From: CAZEUZ01 sp964515805
GTDB taxonomy: Bacteria > Pseudomonadota > Gammaproteobacteria > Pseudomonadales > Cellvibrionaceae
Direction: 5' to 3'
Assembly (NCBI GenBank): GCA_964515805.1
Contig: CAZEUZ010000053.1
Span: 1-44,203, forward strand
Length of the DNA: 44,203 nt
Shown: positions 1 through 8,950 of the stretch, piece after piece
Numbering within the stretch: position 1 is the first letter of the stretch
Layout: each line of letters opens with the position of its first letter
Made by a program: the position numbers and the translations under genes
The notes under the pieces: generated by a model
Told to the model about the DNA's origin: nothing
Seen by the model: the letters and a program-made list of their open reading frames with translations, nothing else
The model's database searches: none

Positions 1-780
1 GGATTTTTGAAAGCACTGTATAGCTTGTTCTGTGGTGCCGCCTGGCGAAGTGACTCGGCGGCGCAGTTCGGCGACATCAATACTGCTACTTTTGACTAGT
101 TCGGCAGCTCCCAATGCCGTCTGCAAAGTGAGTTGTTCAGCGATCGACCTCGTCAATCCCTGTTTAATACCGGCGTTAATCATTGCTTCCATCAGCAAGA
201 AAAAATAGGCCGGACCACTGCCTGAGACCGCTGTTACTGTATCGATCAGAGATTCATTCTCAACCCAAGCTGTAAAGCCTATGGCATTGAGTATAGTTTC
301 GGCTTGCGCACGTTGTTGTGCATTTACCGTTGGAGTGGCGTAGAGTCCCGTTGCTCCCGTTTGTACCAATGCCGGCGTATTGGGCATGGCGCGAATGATG
401 GCGATATCGTCTCCTAACCAATGTTGCAATTGTCTGCTGGTTATTCCGGCGGCAATGGAAATAACCAGAGGATGGTGAGCTAAGGTTGGCTTGATTCCGG
501 TAGCAACAGTTTTCATTACCTGTGGTTTAACCGCAAGTATGACGACCTCGGCCCATTGGCAGGCTTCGTTATTACTGGCGCTAACCATAGTATTAAACTG
601 CTGTTGTAATTGAGTGAGTTTATCGGAGCTGGGATCACTGATAATGATATTGTCAGCTGGATAGTTATTTTTGACTAAACCGCCAACAATACAACTGGCC
701 ATATTACCCGCGCCGATAAAAGCTAATCGAGGCAGTGCTTTTTCTGTTAAATCCTCTGTGGTATTTCGTTTTTTACTCAT
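1..780 (-). CDS. proC: Pyrroline-5-carboxylate reductase, C-terminus cut by window edge
   Basis: Catalyses the last step of proline synthesis, NAD(P)H-dependent reduction of pyrroline-5-carboxylate, in the cytoplasm. The frame is open from an ATG at 780 to base 1 (260 codons, no stop). I read the N-terminal Rossmann motif FIGAGNMA, AVKPQ, the MPNTP segment, VSGSGPAYFF and the family signature RRRVTSPGGTT close to the left edge. The family is about 270 residues, so only roughly ten residues are missing. It lies 59 bases downstream of yggS on the same strand, the usual yggS-proC order, so the two are probably co-transcribed. The partner enzymes of proline synthesis are not in the window. Confidence 0.95.
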   Translation of the reverse strand, partial: MSKKRNTTEDLTEKALPRLAFIGAGNMASCIVGGLVKNNYPADNIIISDPSSDKLTQLQQQFNTMVSASNNEACQWAEVVILAVKPQVMKTVATGIKPTLAHHPLVISIAAGITSRQLQHWLGDDIAIIRAMPNTPALVQTGATGLYATPTVNAQQRAQAETILNAIGFTAWVENESLIDTVTAVSGSGPAYFFLLMEAMINAGIKQGLTRSIAEQLTLQTALGAAELVKSSSIDVAELRRRVTSPGGTTEQAIQCFQKS

Positions 781-839
781 CCACTTTTTTCCCAAATCTA
801 TTTATACAAGTTGCTATGGAGTGTTAAGTGACTAATGAT

Positions 840-1526
840 TTATTTTCTTTGCCCAAATAGAGCTGTGCCTATTCGTACAATTGTTGCCCCTGCTGCGATC
901 GCGGCTTCCAGATCGGCAGACATGCCCATAGACAAGGTATCCAGCGATGCCTGCGGCAACTGTTGCTGCAGTTTTGACAGGGCATGGGTTAGGCGTTGAA
1001 AGCTTTCTTGCTGCTCCTGTACAGTATTTCGGGGTGCAGGAATCGCCATCAGACCGCGTAAATTTAACTGCGGTAGTGATAATATTTTCTCAGCGAGGAC
1101 TGGAATTTCAGCTAAAGTGATGCCCTCTTTGTTGGACTCATTATCCAAATTGACTTGTAGACAAATGTTTAATGGCGGCTGTGATTCGGGCCGCTGTGAA
1201 CTCAGTCGTTGCGCTACTTTGATTCGGCTGACACTGTGAACCCAACTGAATCGTTCTGCAATTGCACGTGTTTTATTGGATTGTATCGGGCCGATAAAAT
1301 GCCATTCGATAGCGCAATCAGTTAATTCATCTTGTTTATCAATCGCCTCCTGTAAATAGTTTTCGCCAAAAGCAGTCTGCCCTGCTTGGTAAGCAGTCCG
1401 CAGAATTACGGCTGTTTGTTTCTTGCTCACTGCCAGCAACTGTGGTGGCCTTGTGCGATGGGCCATTGCGGTAGCTCGATCAATACGAGCAAGGACATCC
1501 ACGATATTTTGACTGATAAGTGACAT
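840..1526 (-). CDS. yggS: PLP homeostasis protein (YggS/PLPBP family)
   Basis: Pyridoxal-phosphate binding protein of 228 residues, a single alanine-racemase-like TIM barrel with no known catalytic activity; in this family it buffers PLP and affects amino- and keto-acid balance. The PLP lysine lies in LLAVSKK (about residue 35). Family motifs FGENYLQEA, WHFIGPIQSNK, SMGMSADLEAAI and the C-terminal phosphate-binding RIGTALFG are all present. The ATG at 1526 gives full family length. It is the upstream gene of a minus-strand yggS-proC pair, divergent from the metacaspase-like gene. In Pseudomonas the same pair is divergent from pilTU, so the metacaspase gene interrupts a conserved arrangement. 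Confidence 0.95.
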   Translation of the reverse strand: MSLISQNIVDVLARIDRATAMAHRTRPPQLLAVSKKQTAVILRTAYQAGQTAFGENYLQEAIDKQDELTDCAIEWHFIGPIQSNKTRAIAERFSWVHSVSRIKVAQRLSSQRPESQPPLNICLQVNLDNESNKEGITLAEIPVLAEKILSLPQLNLRGLMAIPAPRNTVQEQQESFQRLTHALSKLQQQLPQASLDTLSMGMSADLEAAIAAGATIVRIGTALFGQRK

Positions 1527-1634
1527 AAGCTCAATTTATAAGTCTGTTGCTAAGATGGGTAAGCGCTGTTTGTTTCAAAGCGTTATCGGTTCAAAAAGAC
1601 TGGAAAAATTGCAAAATTGTGCATAGTATGCCCG

Positions 1635-1669
1635 AGTAACTAATCTGGTTACCAGACTAGTTACTTTTT
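1635..1669 (+). repeat. Inverted repeat followed by T-run (terminator-like)
   Basis: An inverted repeat at 1635-1648 and 1652-1665 pairs 8 bp, one mismatch, then 5 bp around a 3-base loop TTA, and runs into five T on the plus strand. It has the shape of an intrinsic terminator for plus-strand RNA, yet no plus-strand gene lies upstream of it in the window (yggS is on the other strand). It may end a small RNA or an aborted leader, or act as a protein-binding palindrome. Confidence 0.45.
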
Positions 1670-1722
1670 ACCCTAACTTAATCTAACATACTTGCGGAAT
1701 TTCTGATTAAGTCTTGTTTTTC

Positions 1723-1760
1723 ATACTGGATCGAGTCCAGCATAGGTTTTGATCCAGTAT
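1723..1760. repeat. Perfect 10-bp inverted repeat upstream of metacaspase gene
   Basis: ATACTGGATC at 1723-1732 is repeated exactly inverted as GATCCAGTAT at 1751-1760. A second, overlapping stem CTGGA/TCCAG (1726-1730 and 1736-1740) competes with it, and CTGGAT recurs at 1761. Apart from this and the repeat at 1635-1669, the gene-free stretch 1527-1870 holds only a weak promoter-like TTGACT near 1823. Could be an operator or an RNA switch in the leader of the metacaspase gene. Confidence 0.4.
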
Positions 1761-1870
1761 CTGGATAAACCAATGGCTTATGCACCTCTGCTTGTGAAGG
1801 CATGACACTTTTCAGAGATTCTTGACTAAAAATTAAATCACTACAAGTTTTACAGGAAGCGGGGATCGAT

Positions 1871-2794
1871 ATGCCAAATACACAAAATATAACAAGATTT
1901 TTAGTTCTTAGTTGCAGCCTGTTCAGTATTTTACTCTGGCCGATGTTTGCCGATGCTGTAGGTCAGCGCAAAGCTTTGCTAGTAGGAATCAATGATTATG
2001 CGCGCTCCGCGATTCCCGATCTGCGTGGCGCAGTCAACGATGTGAATCGATTGGCGGAAATATTACAAAAACAGATGCATTTTCCGGAAGCAAACATTGT
2101 CAAACTTACAGATCAAGAAGCGACGCGCGATCGAATTCTCAGTGAATTATCGAAGCTTGTTAACTCCACCCAGAAAGAAGATATCCTCTACATTCATTTT
2201 TCCGGTCATGGCTCCCAAGTTGCTGATCAGAACGGTGATGAAAAAGACGGCTACGACGAGACTTTTTTGTCCTATGACGCCCGTCAGCAAGGTATACCCG
2301 ATATCGTAGACGATGAATTCGAACAATTGTTCAATAAGCTTGCCAGTGACAATGTGCTGATTGTTTTTGATTCCTGTCATTCGGGCACAGTCACGCGCTC
2401 GGTGCCGTCGGCTGATCCGGAAATAGCTGAAATTCAAGAGCAAATAAAACCTAGAGTCGTCGATCCAGACCCGCGTACAGATATTTACAGTCACGTTGCG
2501 GTCTCTTCCCGCGCTGTAGTCTCTGTAGATACATTGGGTCATGTATTAATGACTGCGGCTCCCGCAGAAATGCAAGCCCTTGATGGTCCTATCGGCGACA
2601 ACCGTGAATTTTTTGGTATTTTCTCCTTTGCTTTAGTCAAAGCCCTCGAAAAGCACGGTGATAAAGCCACACCCAAACAAGTTCATGCCTCAGTAAAACA
2701 AACTCTAAACGATATGCAAAAACGGTACCGCTTTCAGCCTCCAGAACCCCAATTGGAGATAAGCTCCGAGAAACTCAATCGTTCATTGTTTTGA
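1871..2794 (+). CDS. Exported metacaspase-like (caspase family C14) protein
   Basis: A 307-residue protein with an N-terminal signal segment (hydrophobic about residues 10-26, possible cleavage after ADA at 29) followed by a p20-type caspase fold. The catalytic His lies in HFSGHGSQ (H113) and the catalytic Cys in VFDSCHSGT (C169); NGDEKDGYDE between them is the metacaspase acidic loop, expected to bind P1 Arg/Lys and calcium. The family cleaves proteins after basic residues, but the substrate here is unknown. The signal sequence implies periplasmic or secreted action, unlike cytoplasmic suicide caspases. ATG at 1871 follows a GGGG-type ribosome site. It stands alone between yggS and pilT, with inverted repeats in its upstream region. 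The family is clear; the biological role is not. Confidence 0.88.
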   Translation: MPNTQNITRFLVLSCSLFSILLWPMFADAVGQRKALLVGINDYARSAIPDLRGAVNDVNRLAEILQKQMHFPEANIVKLTDQEATRDRILSELSKLVNSTQKEDILYIHFSGHGSQVADQNGDEKDGYDETFLSYDARQQGIPDIVDDEFEQLFNKLASDNVLIVFDSCHSGTVTRSVPSADPEIAEIQEQIKPRVVDPDPRTDIYSHVAVSSRAVVSVDTLGHVLMTAAPAEMQALDGPIGDNREFFGIFSFALVKALEKHGDKATPKQVHASVKQTLNDMQKRYRFQPPEPQLEISSEKLNRSLF

Positions 2795-2898
2795 CATTTC
2801 TTAAAGACTGGATCAGATTTTTTTGAAATGCCCCTCATTGGGGCATCTTAATAAGCTAACCAGTGGAGTTATTCCCTTTAAACTGATAAGGCCATTTC

Positions 2899-3933
2899 AT
2901 GGATATTACTGAACTTCTCGCATTTGGCGTCAAGCAGAATGCTTCCGACTTGCATATTTCGGCTAACTTACCGCCGATGATTCGAATTGATGGCGACATT
3001 CGGCGGATCAATTTACCTTCTATGGACCACAAAGAAGTACATGCCCTTATCTATGAAATTATGAACGATAAGCAGCGCAAGGATTACGAAGAACGGTTGG
3101 AAACTGATTTTTCATTCGAAGTACCCGGTGTAGCGCGTTTTCGGGTTAATGCGTTCAATCATAATCGCGGCGCAGGTGCGGCATTTCGTACTATCCCCAG
3201 CAAGGTGCTGACCATGGAAGATTTAAATATGGGGCAGGTTTTTCGTGAAATTGTCTCAGCTCCCCGAGGCTTGATCATGGTGACTGGACCGACGGGTTCG
3301 GGGAAATCTACTAGTCTGGCTGCGATGATCGACTATATTAATGATAATAAATACGAACATGTTCTAACTATCGAAGATCCGATTGAATTTGTTCACGAAA
3401 GCAAAAAATGTTTGGTCAACCAGCGTGAAGTGCACCGCGATACCCATAGCTTTTCAGAGGCTCTACGGTCTGCGTTGCGCGAAGATCCAGATATTATCCT
3501 CGTTGGTGAGATGCGTGATTTGGAGACTATTCGTCTGGCGTTGACTGCTGCCGAAACGGGTCATTTAGTCTTTGCTACACTACACACTACATCGGCCGCT
3601 AAGACAATTGATCGGGTGGTGGATGTTTTTCCCGCCGATGAGAAATCGATGGTACGATCTATGTTGTCCGAATCCTTAGAGGCCATAGTTTCGCAGACAC
3701 TAGTGAAAAAAAATGGCGGTGGTCGCGTTGCCGCCTATGAAATTATGCGTGGTACGCCAGCTATCCGCAATCTTATTCGTGAGGACAAGATTGCGCAGAT
3801 GTATTCTGCTATTCAAACGGGTGGTGCTATCGGTATGCAGACCATGGATCAGTGTCTCTCCGATTTAGTTGAACGAAGAACAATTACCCGCGAAGTTGCG
3901 CGGGAAAAAGCCAAATTACCCGAAAATTTTTAA
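2899..3933 (+). CDS. pilT: Type IV pilus retraction ATPase PilT
   Basis: Hexameric inner-membrane-associated ATPase that depolymerises type IV pili and powers twitching motility and DNA uptake. Length 344 residues is standard. Walker A is GPTGSGKST (130-138), the Asp box TIEDPIEF starts near 158, Walker B is DPDIILVGEMRD (about 197-207) and the His box GHLVFATLHT spans 221-230. The N-terminal ASDLHI and a C-terminal helix ending near TREVAREKA complete the family pattern. ATG at 2899. It is followed 86 bases later by pilU in the same direction, as in Pseudomonas. The pilus structural genes are not in the window. Confidence 0.97.
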   Translation: MDITELLAFGVKQNASDLHISANLPPMIRIDGDIRRINLPSMDHKEVHALIYEIMNDKQRKDYEERLETDFSFEVPGVARFRVNAFNHNRGAGAAFRTIPSKVLTMEDLNMGQVFREIVSAPRGLIMVTGPTGSGKSTSLAAMIDYINDNKYEHVLTIEDPIEFVHESKKCLVNQREVHRDTHSFSEALRSALREDPDIILVGEMRDLETIRLALTAAETGHLVFATLHTTSAAKTIDRVVDVFPADEKSMVRSMLSESLEAIVSQTLVKKNGGGRVAAYEIMRGTPAIRNLIREDKIAQMYSAIQTGGAIGMQTMDQCLSDLVERRTITREVAREKAKLPENF

Positions 3934-4019
3934 GCTTTACCAGAAATAATATAGGTAAATAAGTAAGGATAAAATGGCTGAGGAAACGGAATGACTGGCA
4001 GCGTTAGTGGAGACAGGCA

Positions 4020-5168
4020 GTGAAGTTTGAGCATTATTTAAAAACCATGGTCGATAAGGGAGGGTCAGATCTTTTCTTAACTGTGGGCATACCTCCATCC
4101 ATCAAGCAACATGGCAAAGTCACGCCCATTGACGAAACTCCTCTCAGTGCTGAAAAGGTGCGCGAACTCGTATCGAGTGTGATGAATGAAAAGCAGCGAA
4201 AAGAGTTTATTGAAACCAAGGAAATGAATTTCGCCATCAGTGCCCGTGGGCTTGGCCGCTTTCGCTGTAGCGCTTTCTATCAGCGTAATTTGGCTGGCAT
4301 GGTGCTGCGCTTAATAGAAACTCACATTCCTCAAATGGAAGACCTCGGCCTGCCGGAAATTATCAAAAACTTGGCGATGACCAAACGTGGTTTGGTGATT
4401 TTCGTTGGCGCGACCGGTACCGGTAAATCCACGTCGTTGGCTTCAATGATCGGCTATCGTAATTCTCACAGTAAGGGTCATATTATTACCATTGAAGACC
4501 CGATTGAATATATTCATCAACACCGGGGATGCATTATCACTCAACGGGAAGTCGGTATAGACACGGAGTCTTTTGAAATGGCGCTAAAAAATACGTTGCG
4601 TCAGGCGCCTGACGTTATCATGATCGGCGAAGTGCGTACGCGCGAGACCATGGAGCATGCGATTACCTTTGCTGAAACCGGCCATTTGTGCCTATGTACC
4701 TTACATGCTAATAACGCTAACCAAGCGCTGGATCGTATCATTAATTTCTTCCCTACCGAGCGTCATCAGCAAGCCTGGATGGATTTATCGTTGAACATTC
4801 GAGGTATCGTTGCACAACAGTTAATTCCCAGGGCGGATGGCAAGGGGCGGAGTGCTTGTTTGGAGGTTATGCTGAATACCCCACTTGCAACCGATTTGAT
4901 CCGCAAAGGTGAAGTGCACGAACTTAAAGAACTGATGAAAAAATCGACGGAAGTCGGCATGCAAACGTTTGATCAAGCGCTCTACCAACTTTACAGCAGT
5001 GGTGACATTACCTACGAAGATGCACTTGCCCATGCAGACTCTGCCAATGATTTGAGATTGCTCATTAAGTTGGCCTCGGGTAAAGATGCACAGTCTCCCA
5101 ACGATGCCGCAACTGGGCTGAGTATCCAAGAAAAAGACGATAATTCGTCCACTTACTTCAAGCGGTAG
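4020..5168 (+). CDS. pilU: Accessory pilus retraction ATPase PilU
   Basis: PilT paralogue of 382 residues that in other species assists PilT-dependent retraction under load. It has Walker A GATGTGKST (130-138), Asp box TIEDPIEY, Walker B APDVIMIGEVRT and His box GHLCLCTLHA, with GGSDLFLT near the N-terminus as in PilU rather than the PilT-type ASDLHI. The start is a GTG at 4020, chosen because it aligns with the usual PilU start (MxFE). The C-terminal tail of about 30 residues rich in Asp, Asn and Ser is low in conservation. The gene converges on the bactofilin gene with a 42-base gap. Confidence 0.95.
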   Translation: MKFEHYLKTMVDKGGSDLFLTVGIPPSIKQHGKVTPIDETPLSAEKVRELVSSVMNEKQRKEFIETKEMNFAISARGLGRFRCSAFYQRNLAGMVLRLIETHIPQMEDLGLPEIIKNLAMTKRGLVIFVGATGTGKSTSLASMIGYRNSHSKGHIITIEDPIEYIHQHRGCIITQREVGIDTESFEMALKNTLRQAPDVIMIGEVRTRETMEHAITFAETGHLCLCTLHANNANQALDRIINFFPTERHQQAWMDLSLNIRGIVAQQLIPRADGKGRSACLEVMLNTPLATDLIRKGEVHELKELMKKSTEVGMQTFDQALYQLYSSGDITYEDALAHADSANDLRLLIKLASGKDAQSPNDAATGLSIQEKDDNSSTYFKR

Positions 5169-5210
5169 CCTGTTTTGAAAGCCAATACCCTCCGGGGAGA
5201 GATCTTGAGT

Positions 5211-5711
5211 TTAAGCCGATTTATCGGCTTGCAGCGAATCTAATGTTTCTTTTTCATCCGATACCCTGACTTCTTCTGTTTTTTCTATCGGGTTTGTCTC
5301 GTCCTTGTCTGTTTTATCGACGGTGAGTAGTTTGCCGCTTTTTTTAACGCCGGCAAAAACCAGTTTGCCGTTGACTTGGGCACCTTTTATTATTTCCAGC
5401 GAAGTGTAATTGACATTTCCATTGACCACAGCCTTTGAAGCCAGTTCAACGTGTTTATCGGCGAAGACATCGCCATTGACTGTACCGTTGATGATCAATA
5501 CCGGTACTTTTAATTCGCCTTCCACGATGCCTTTTTCCAGCACTCTCACTTGCGCATCAACTTCTTCAGAAGCGTATACATTGCCAGTAATTTTGCCTTC
5601 GATAATTAAATTACCGCTAAATTTGAGTTCGCCAAAAATCTCCGTATTTCTTGCAACCAATGTTGTCGAACCTTGCGAAAATGAGGCCTTTGTCTCTTTC
5701 TTACTAAACAT
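5211..5711 (-). CDS. Bactofilin family cytoskeletal protein
   Basis: A 166-residue polymer-forming protein. A central right-handed beta-helix (about residues 15-120) shows the repeating hydrophobic/glycine pattern of bactofilins (for example EIFGELKFSGNLIIEGKITG, then GTVNGDVFADKHVEL), flanked by disordered ends, the C-terminal one rich in Lys, Glu and Asp. Bactofilins form nucleotide-free filaments on the inner membrane and position cell-wall or motility factors. It starts 5 bases after the DUF6776 gene ends, so the two are almost certainly one transcript and the membrane protein is the likely partner. The combination argC / DUF6776 / bactofilin also occurs in Pseudomonas. No individual function is known for this member. 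Confidence 0.9.
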   Translation of the reverse strand: MFSKKETKASFSQGSTTLVARNTEIFGELKFSGNLIIEGKITGNVYASEEVDAQVRVLEKGIVEGELKVPVLIINGTVNGDVFADKHVELASKAVVNGNVNYTSLEIIKGAQVNGKLVFAGVKKSGKLLTVDKTDKDETNPIEKTEEVRVSDEKETLDSLQADKSA

Positions 5712-5716
5712 AACGG

Positions 5717-6481
5717 TTATGTCTCCTGTACCAACCAGCTAAACTTTTTTTCTACTACGGTGCTGCTTTTTCCGGTAGACACCGCTTTTATTTCGATGTA
5801 TTCCGGCTCAAACTCTTTAGGCAATTCCAGCTCGCCTTCAAAACGTTGGAAGTACTTAAACCGTAATGGCATACGGACGACTGATACTTCTTTCGAGATA
5901 TCTCTCAAAGGGATCGTCTGTTTTTCCAAATTGGTATCGCCAAAAAACGAAGGCAGTTGACGTCCGATAATAGTGAATTCCAGGTAGCCTTTTAGCAGCT
6001 GATGTTGTGTGGCCAGTTGTTGCATGACCAATTTGTATTGATAATGCCTGGGCGTACTTTTTTTTATTATATCCAATGATCCTATGGTTAAACCGCTGTT
6101 TCCTGCTGTAGGTTTCATTAAGCCGCGGTAGAAGGCTGTTTCTTGTTCAAGTTCGGCCACGCGTGCCTTTAAAGTCACCATTTCTGCTCGTATGCCTTCC
6201 CCTGCTTGGCGGTCGACTTCTGAACCCAATTTCAAATTGGTAACTTGTTGTTCTAATTCTTCTACTTCTAGCGTTTTTTCTTGATAAAGATGCTTTAACT
6301 CCTGATTTTCTGTTTCCAGTCCGTCACTTGACCTTATGCCTTTATCATGGCCGAGGTAACCACTAGCCAAAACAGCGACAACGAACAGCGTTAAGGCGAT
6401 AGCTTTGCGAAAGAAGTTATAGAAAGGCCTGTGAGGAACGACTTTCATTCGGTATTGTTGACTGCCTTTTACTTTACTCAT
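5717..6481 (-). CDS. DUF6776-like membrane coiled-coil protein
   Basis: A 254-residue protein with a basic N-terminus, one membrane segment (about 27-46, IALTLFVVAVLASGYLG), then a heptad-patterned coiled coil (about 55-120, with runs such as LEVEELEQQV) and a beta-rich C-terminal domain probably in the periplasm. I recognise it as the hypothetical protein found between argC and bactofilin in Pseudomonas-like genomes. Tight linkage to bactofilin (5-base gap) suggests that it anchors or organises the bactofilin polymer, which is inference. The reaction or ligand, if any, is unknown. Confidence 0.75.
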   Translation of the reverse strand: MSKVKGSQQYRMKVVPHRPFYNFFRKAIALTLFVVAVLASGYLGHDKGIRSSDGLETENQELKHLYQEKTLEVEELEQQVTNLKLGSEVDRQAGEGIRAEMVTLKARVAELEQETAFYRGLMKPTAGNSGLTIGSLDIIKKSTPRHYQYKLVMQQLATQHQLLKGYLEFTIIGRQLPSFFGDTNLEKQTIPLRDISKEVSVVRMPLRFKYFQRFEGELELPKEFEPEYIEIKAVSTGKSSTVVEKKFSWLVQET

Positions 6482-6538
6482 CAGAAATACTCATCAAAAA
6501 TCTGTTATAGCCTAACGAACTTCACTGTTGGCAATTAT

Positions 6539-7576
6539 TTATGGGAGCAGGCCTGGCGATTCCAGACCCATGCGTTCATCAAATTCGTACATGATATTCA
6601 TATTTTGAATGGCTTGACCAGCGGCGCCCTTGGTTAAATTATCAATCACGGTCAATATAATGAAGCGATTTTCCTTGTATTTAAAAACAGATAATCGGCA
6701 TGTGTTCGACGATTTTACTGATCGTGTTTGCGGATGTGAACCGGCAGGCATGACATCGACAAAAGGCTCATCGCGATAACGCTTTTCATAAAGCGCTTGC
6801 AAATCTATAGAGCTATCGACCAATTGTCCATAAATAGTTCCATGAATCCCACGAATAATAGGCAGCAGGTGTGGTACAAATGTGATGGCTGCGGCTTTTG
6901 CTGATTGTGGCTGTATGCTGTGCAGCCCCTGCTCTATTTCAGGCTTGTGTCGGTGACCATTTACTGCATAGGCTTTAAAACTATCACCGATCTCTGTGAG
7001 CAAATTATCCGCATTCGCCTGTTTGCCTGCACCACTGGCGCCACTGGCCATGTTCGCGATAATCTCTTCCGGAGCTACTAAGTTTTTTTCAATTAGAGGC
7101 AGTAACCCTAGTTGTACAGCTGTTGGATAGCAACCAGGGCAGGCGATCAATTTAGCTGAAGCAATTGCTTCGCGGTTGACTTCTGGCAGACCGTAGATAG
7201 CGCTACTAAGCAGCTCTGGAGCGACATGTTCCTGTTCATACCATTGCGACCATAGAATGGCATCGTTGAGGCGAAAATCTGCCGATAAATCAATGATACG
7301 TACTTCTTTAGAGAGCAGCGCGGGCACTAGCCTTTGCGCTACCCCGTGAGGCGTGGCAAAAAAAACCAGATCACACATTGCCAATGTTGTTATTTCAGGT
7401 TCGCTAAAAGTCACATCCACATGACCGCGAAGGTTTTGATAGACGTCTGAGACATTGACACCCGCATCTGAACGGGAGGTAACCACCTTGATGTTTACTT
7501 CAGGATGATTAACCAGCAATCTCAGCAGCTCAACTCCCGTGTACCCTGTGCCGCCCACTATACCGACATCAATCAT
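6539..7576 (-). CDS. argC: N-acetyl-gamma-glutamyl-phosphate reductase
   Basis: NADPH-dependent third step of arginine (ornithine) synthesis, cytoplasmic. Length 345 residues. N-terminal GIVGGTGYTGVELLRLL binds the nucleotide; the catalytic Cys lies in ACPGCYPTAVQLG (about residue 147); the HRHKPEI segment gives the active-site His, and PHLLPIIRGIH is the family signature. ATG at 7576. It is first in a minus-strand set followed after 57 bases by the DUF6776 gene. In Pseudomonas-like genomes erpA and anmK follow nearby; here anmK is about 31 kb away and no erpA is seen. Confidence 0.97.
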   Translation of the reverse strand: MIDVGIVGGTGYTGVELLRLLVNHPEVNIKVVTSRSDAGVNVSDVYQNLRGHVDVTFSEPEITTLAMCDLVFFATPHGVAQRLVPALLSKEVRIIDLSADFRLNDAILWSQWYEQEHVAPELLSSAIYGLPEVNREAIASAKLIACPGCYPTAVQLGLLPLIEKNLVAPEEIIANMASGASGAGKQANADNLLTEIGDSFKAYAVNGHRHKPEIEQGLHSIQPQSAKAAAITFVPHLLPIIRGIHGTIYGQLVDSSIDLQALYEKRYRDEPFVDVMPAGSHPQTRSVKSSNTCRLSVFKYKENRFIILTVIDNLTKGAAGQAIQNMNIMYEFDERMGLESPGLLP

Positions 7577-7680
7577 TTCAATTTCTCAAACTAGTCCGAT
7601 AATTGGCCGTGTATGATAAAAGTAATATTCGCTACTTGCCAGCACTAGATCAACCGCGTGAAAAAACTTGTCCACACGCC

Positions 7681-8841
7681 TTAAGTTGAAAAGCCTAAGA
7701 AAAATAGACGTATCGTATCGATTAGCCAGCCGAAAAAGCCTGCTTCATCCACGGTTTCCAGGGCTGATAAGGTTATATTCAGTAACTGATCACTATCGAG
7801 TTCAACCGTCACGTTACCCAGTTCTTGACCTTGATTTACAGGCGCCTCCACTATTTTATTGACATTGATAGTGGCGACTAAGCTGTCTTCCGATCCACGC
7901 GGTATAGTTAAGTACACATCTTCAGAGGGGCCGAGTGACAGTGTTTTCGTCTGTCCTTTCCAAATACGCGTTTGGTTGATGATTTCATGTTTACTGTATA
8001 ACTTGTGGGTTTTGTAATAACGGAAACCATAAGTTAATAGCTTCTGAGATTCGGCAGCTCGGCTGGATTCCGATGATGTACCCATAACTACGCTGATCAG
8101 CCGCATGTTATCCCGCTTGGCGGAGGCTACCAGGCAATAGCCCGCTTCATCAGTATGACCGGTTTTAATACCGTCGACCGTATCGTCTCTGAACAATAAT
8201 TTATTTCGATTGGTTTGATTAATACCATTATAGGAAAAATATTTTTCTGAATAGATTTTGTAATGTTCAGGGTAGTCCTGAATCAGGGCACGCGCCAGTA
8301 TCGATAAATCTCTGGCGCTAGTATAGTGTTCTGAGTCAGGCCAACCGGTAACATTTTGAAATTTGGTATTCGTCATACCCAATAGTGCTGCCTGTTTATT
8401 CATGATATCGACAAAGGCTTCCTCACTCCCGGCAACATGCTCTGCCAAAGCGACACTAGCATCATTGCCAGATTGAACGATCACTCCTCGCATTAAGTCA
8501 CGCACACTCACCCGAGTGCCTTCCCGGATAAACATTCTGGAACCACCCATTTTCCAAGCTTTGATGCTGATATTGACCAGATCAGTTTCGTTGATCTGAC
8601 CCTGTTCAATGGCTGATGCAACCATGTAAATAGTCATCATTTTGGTTAAGCTGGCAGGCGGCAGCTTAATATCAGCGTTTTTCTCTGCAAGTACTGTTCC
8701 CGTATGTGCATCAGTTAGCAAATGGGCTTTGGCGGCTAATTGTGGAGGGGCGGGAATAATGACTTGTGCGTGGCAATTAAAAATAAAGGTAAGGACCGTA
8801 ATGACGGCAAAGTACAATGACGAACGAGGTTTGAGAAACAC
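7681..8841 (-). CDS. dacA: D-alanyl-D-alanine carboxypeptidase (PBP5/6 type)
   Basis: Penicillin-binding protein that trims the terminal D-Ala of peptidoglycan pentapeptides in the periplasm. 386 residues: a signal peptide (about 1-25, ending NCHA), an S11 peptidase domain with SLTK (catalytic Ser64, Lys67), SGN (124-126) and KTG (226-228), a PBP5-type beta domain, and a C-terminal amphipathic helix (last about 18 residues, GWLIDTIRLFFLGF) that tethers the enzyme to the membrane. The start is GTG at 8841 with no convincing ribosome site; no ATG lies before the signal peptide core. In many gammaproteobacteria this gene adjoins ybeD-lipB-lipA; here that block lies about 10 kb away, so the cluster has been split. 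dacC is an equally valid name. Confidence 0.93.
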   Translation of the reverse strand: MFLKPRSSLYFAVITVLTFIFNCHAQVIIPAPPQLAAKAHLLTDAHTGTVLAEKNADIKLPPASLTKMMTIYMVASAIEQGQINETDLVNISIKAWKMGGSRMFIREGTRVSVRDLMRGVIVQSGNDASVALAEHVAGSEEAFVDIMNKQAALLGMTNTKFQNVTGWPDSEHYTSARDLSILARALIQDYPEHYKIYSEKYFSYNGINQTNRNKLLFRDDTVDGIKTGHTDEAGYCLVASAKRDNMRLISVVMGTSSESSRAAESQKLLTYGFRYYKTHKLYSKHEIINQTRIWKGQTKTLSLGPSEDVYLTIPRGSEDSLVATINVNKIVEAPVNQGQELGNVTVELDSDQLLNITLSALETVDEAGFFGWLIDTIRLFFLGFST

Positions 8842-8950
8842 GATGGGGACAACCTGAAAGTAATATAAAAAACTAATTAGTGGATAAATCGAAGTGCTGA
8901 TTTTAACTATCTCGGTAACAGATAGCTATGGGTTTTATTCGGTTGGAAAA

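Noticed and set aside
2828..2846. Hairpin ATGCCCC/GGGGCAT after the metacaspase gene
   Set aside because: A good 7-bp stem, but no T-run on either side in the right direction, so it is not claimed as a terminator.
5213..5230. Hairpin AAGCCGA/TCGGCTT at the bactofilin stop codon
   Set aside because: It overlaps coding sequence and lacks a following T-run on either strand; possibly chance.
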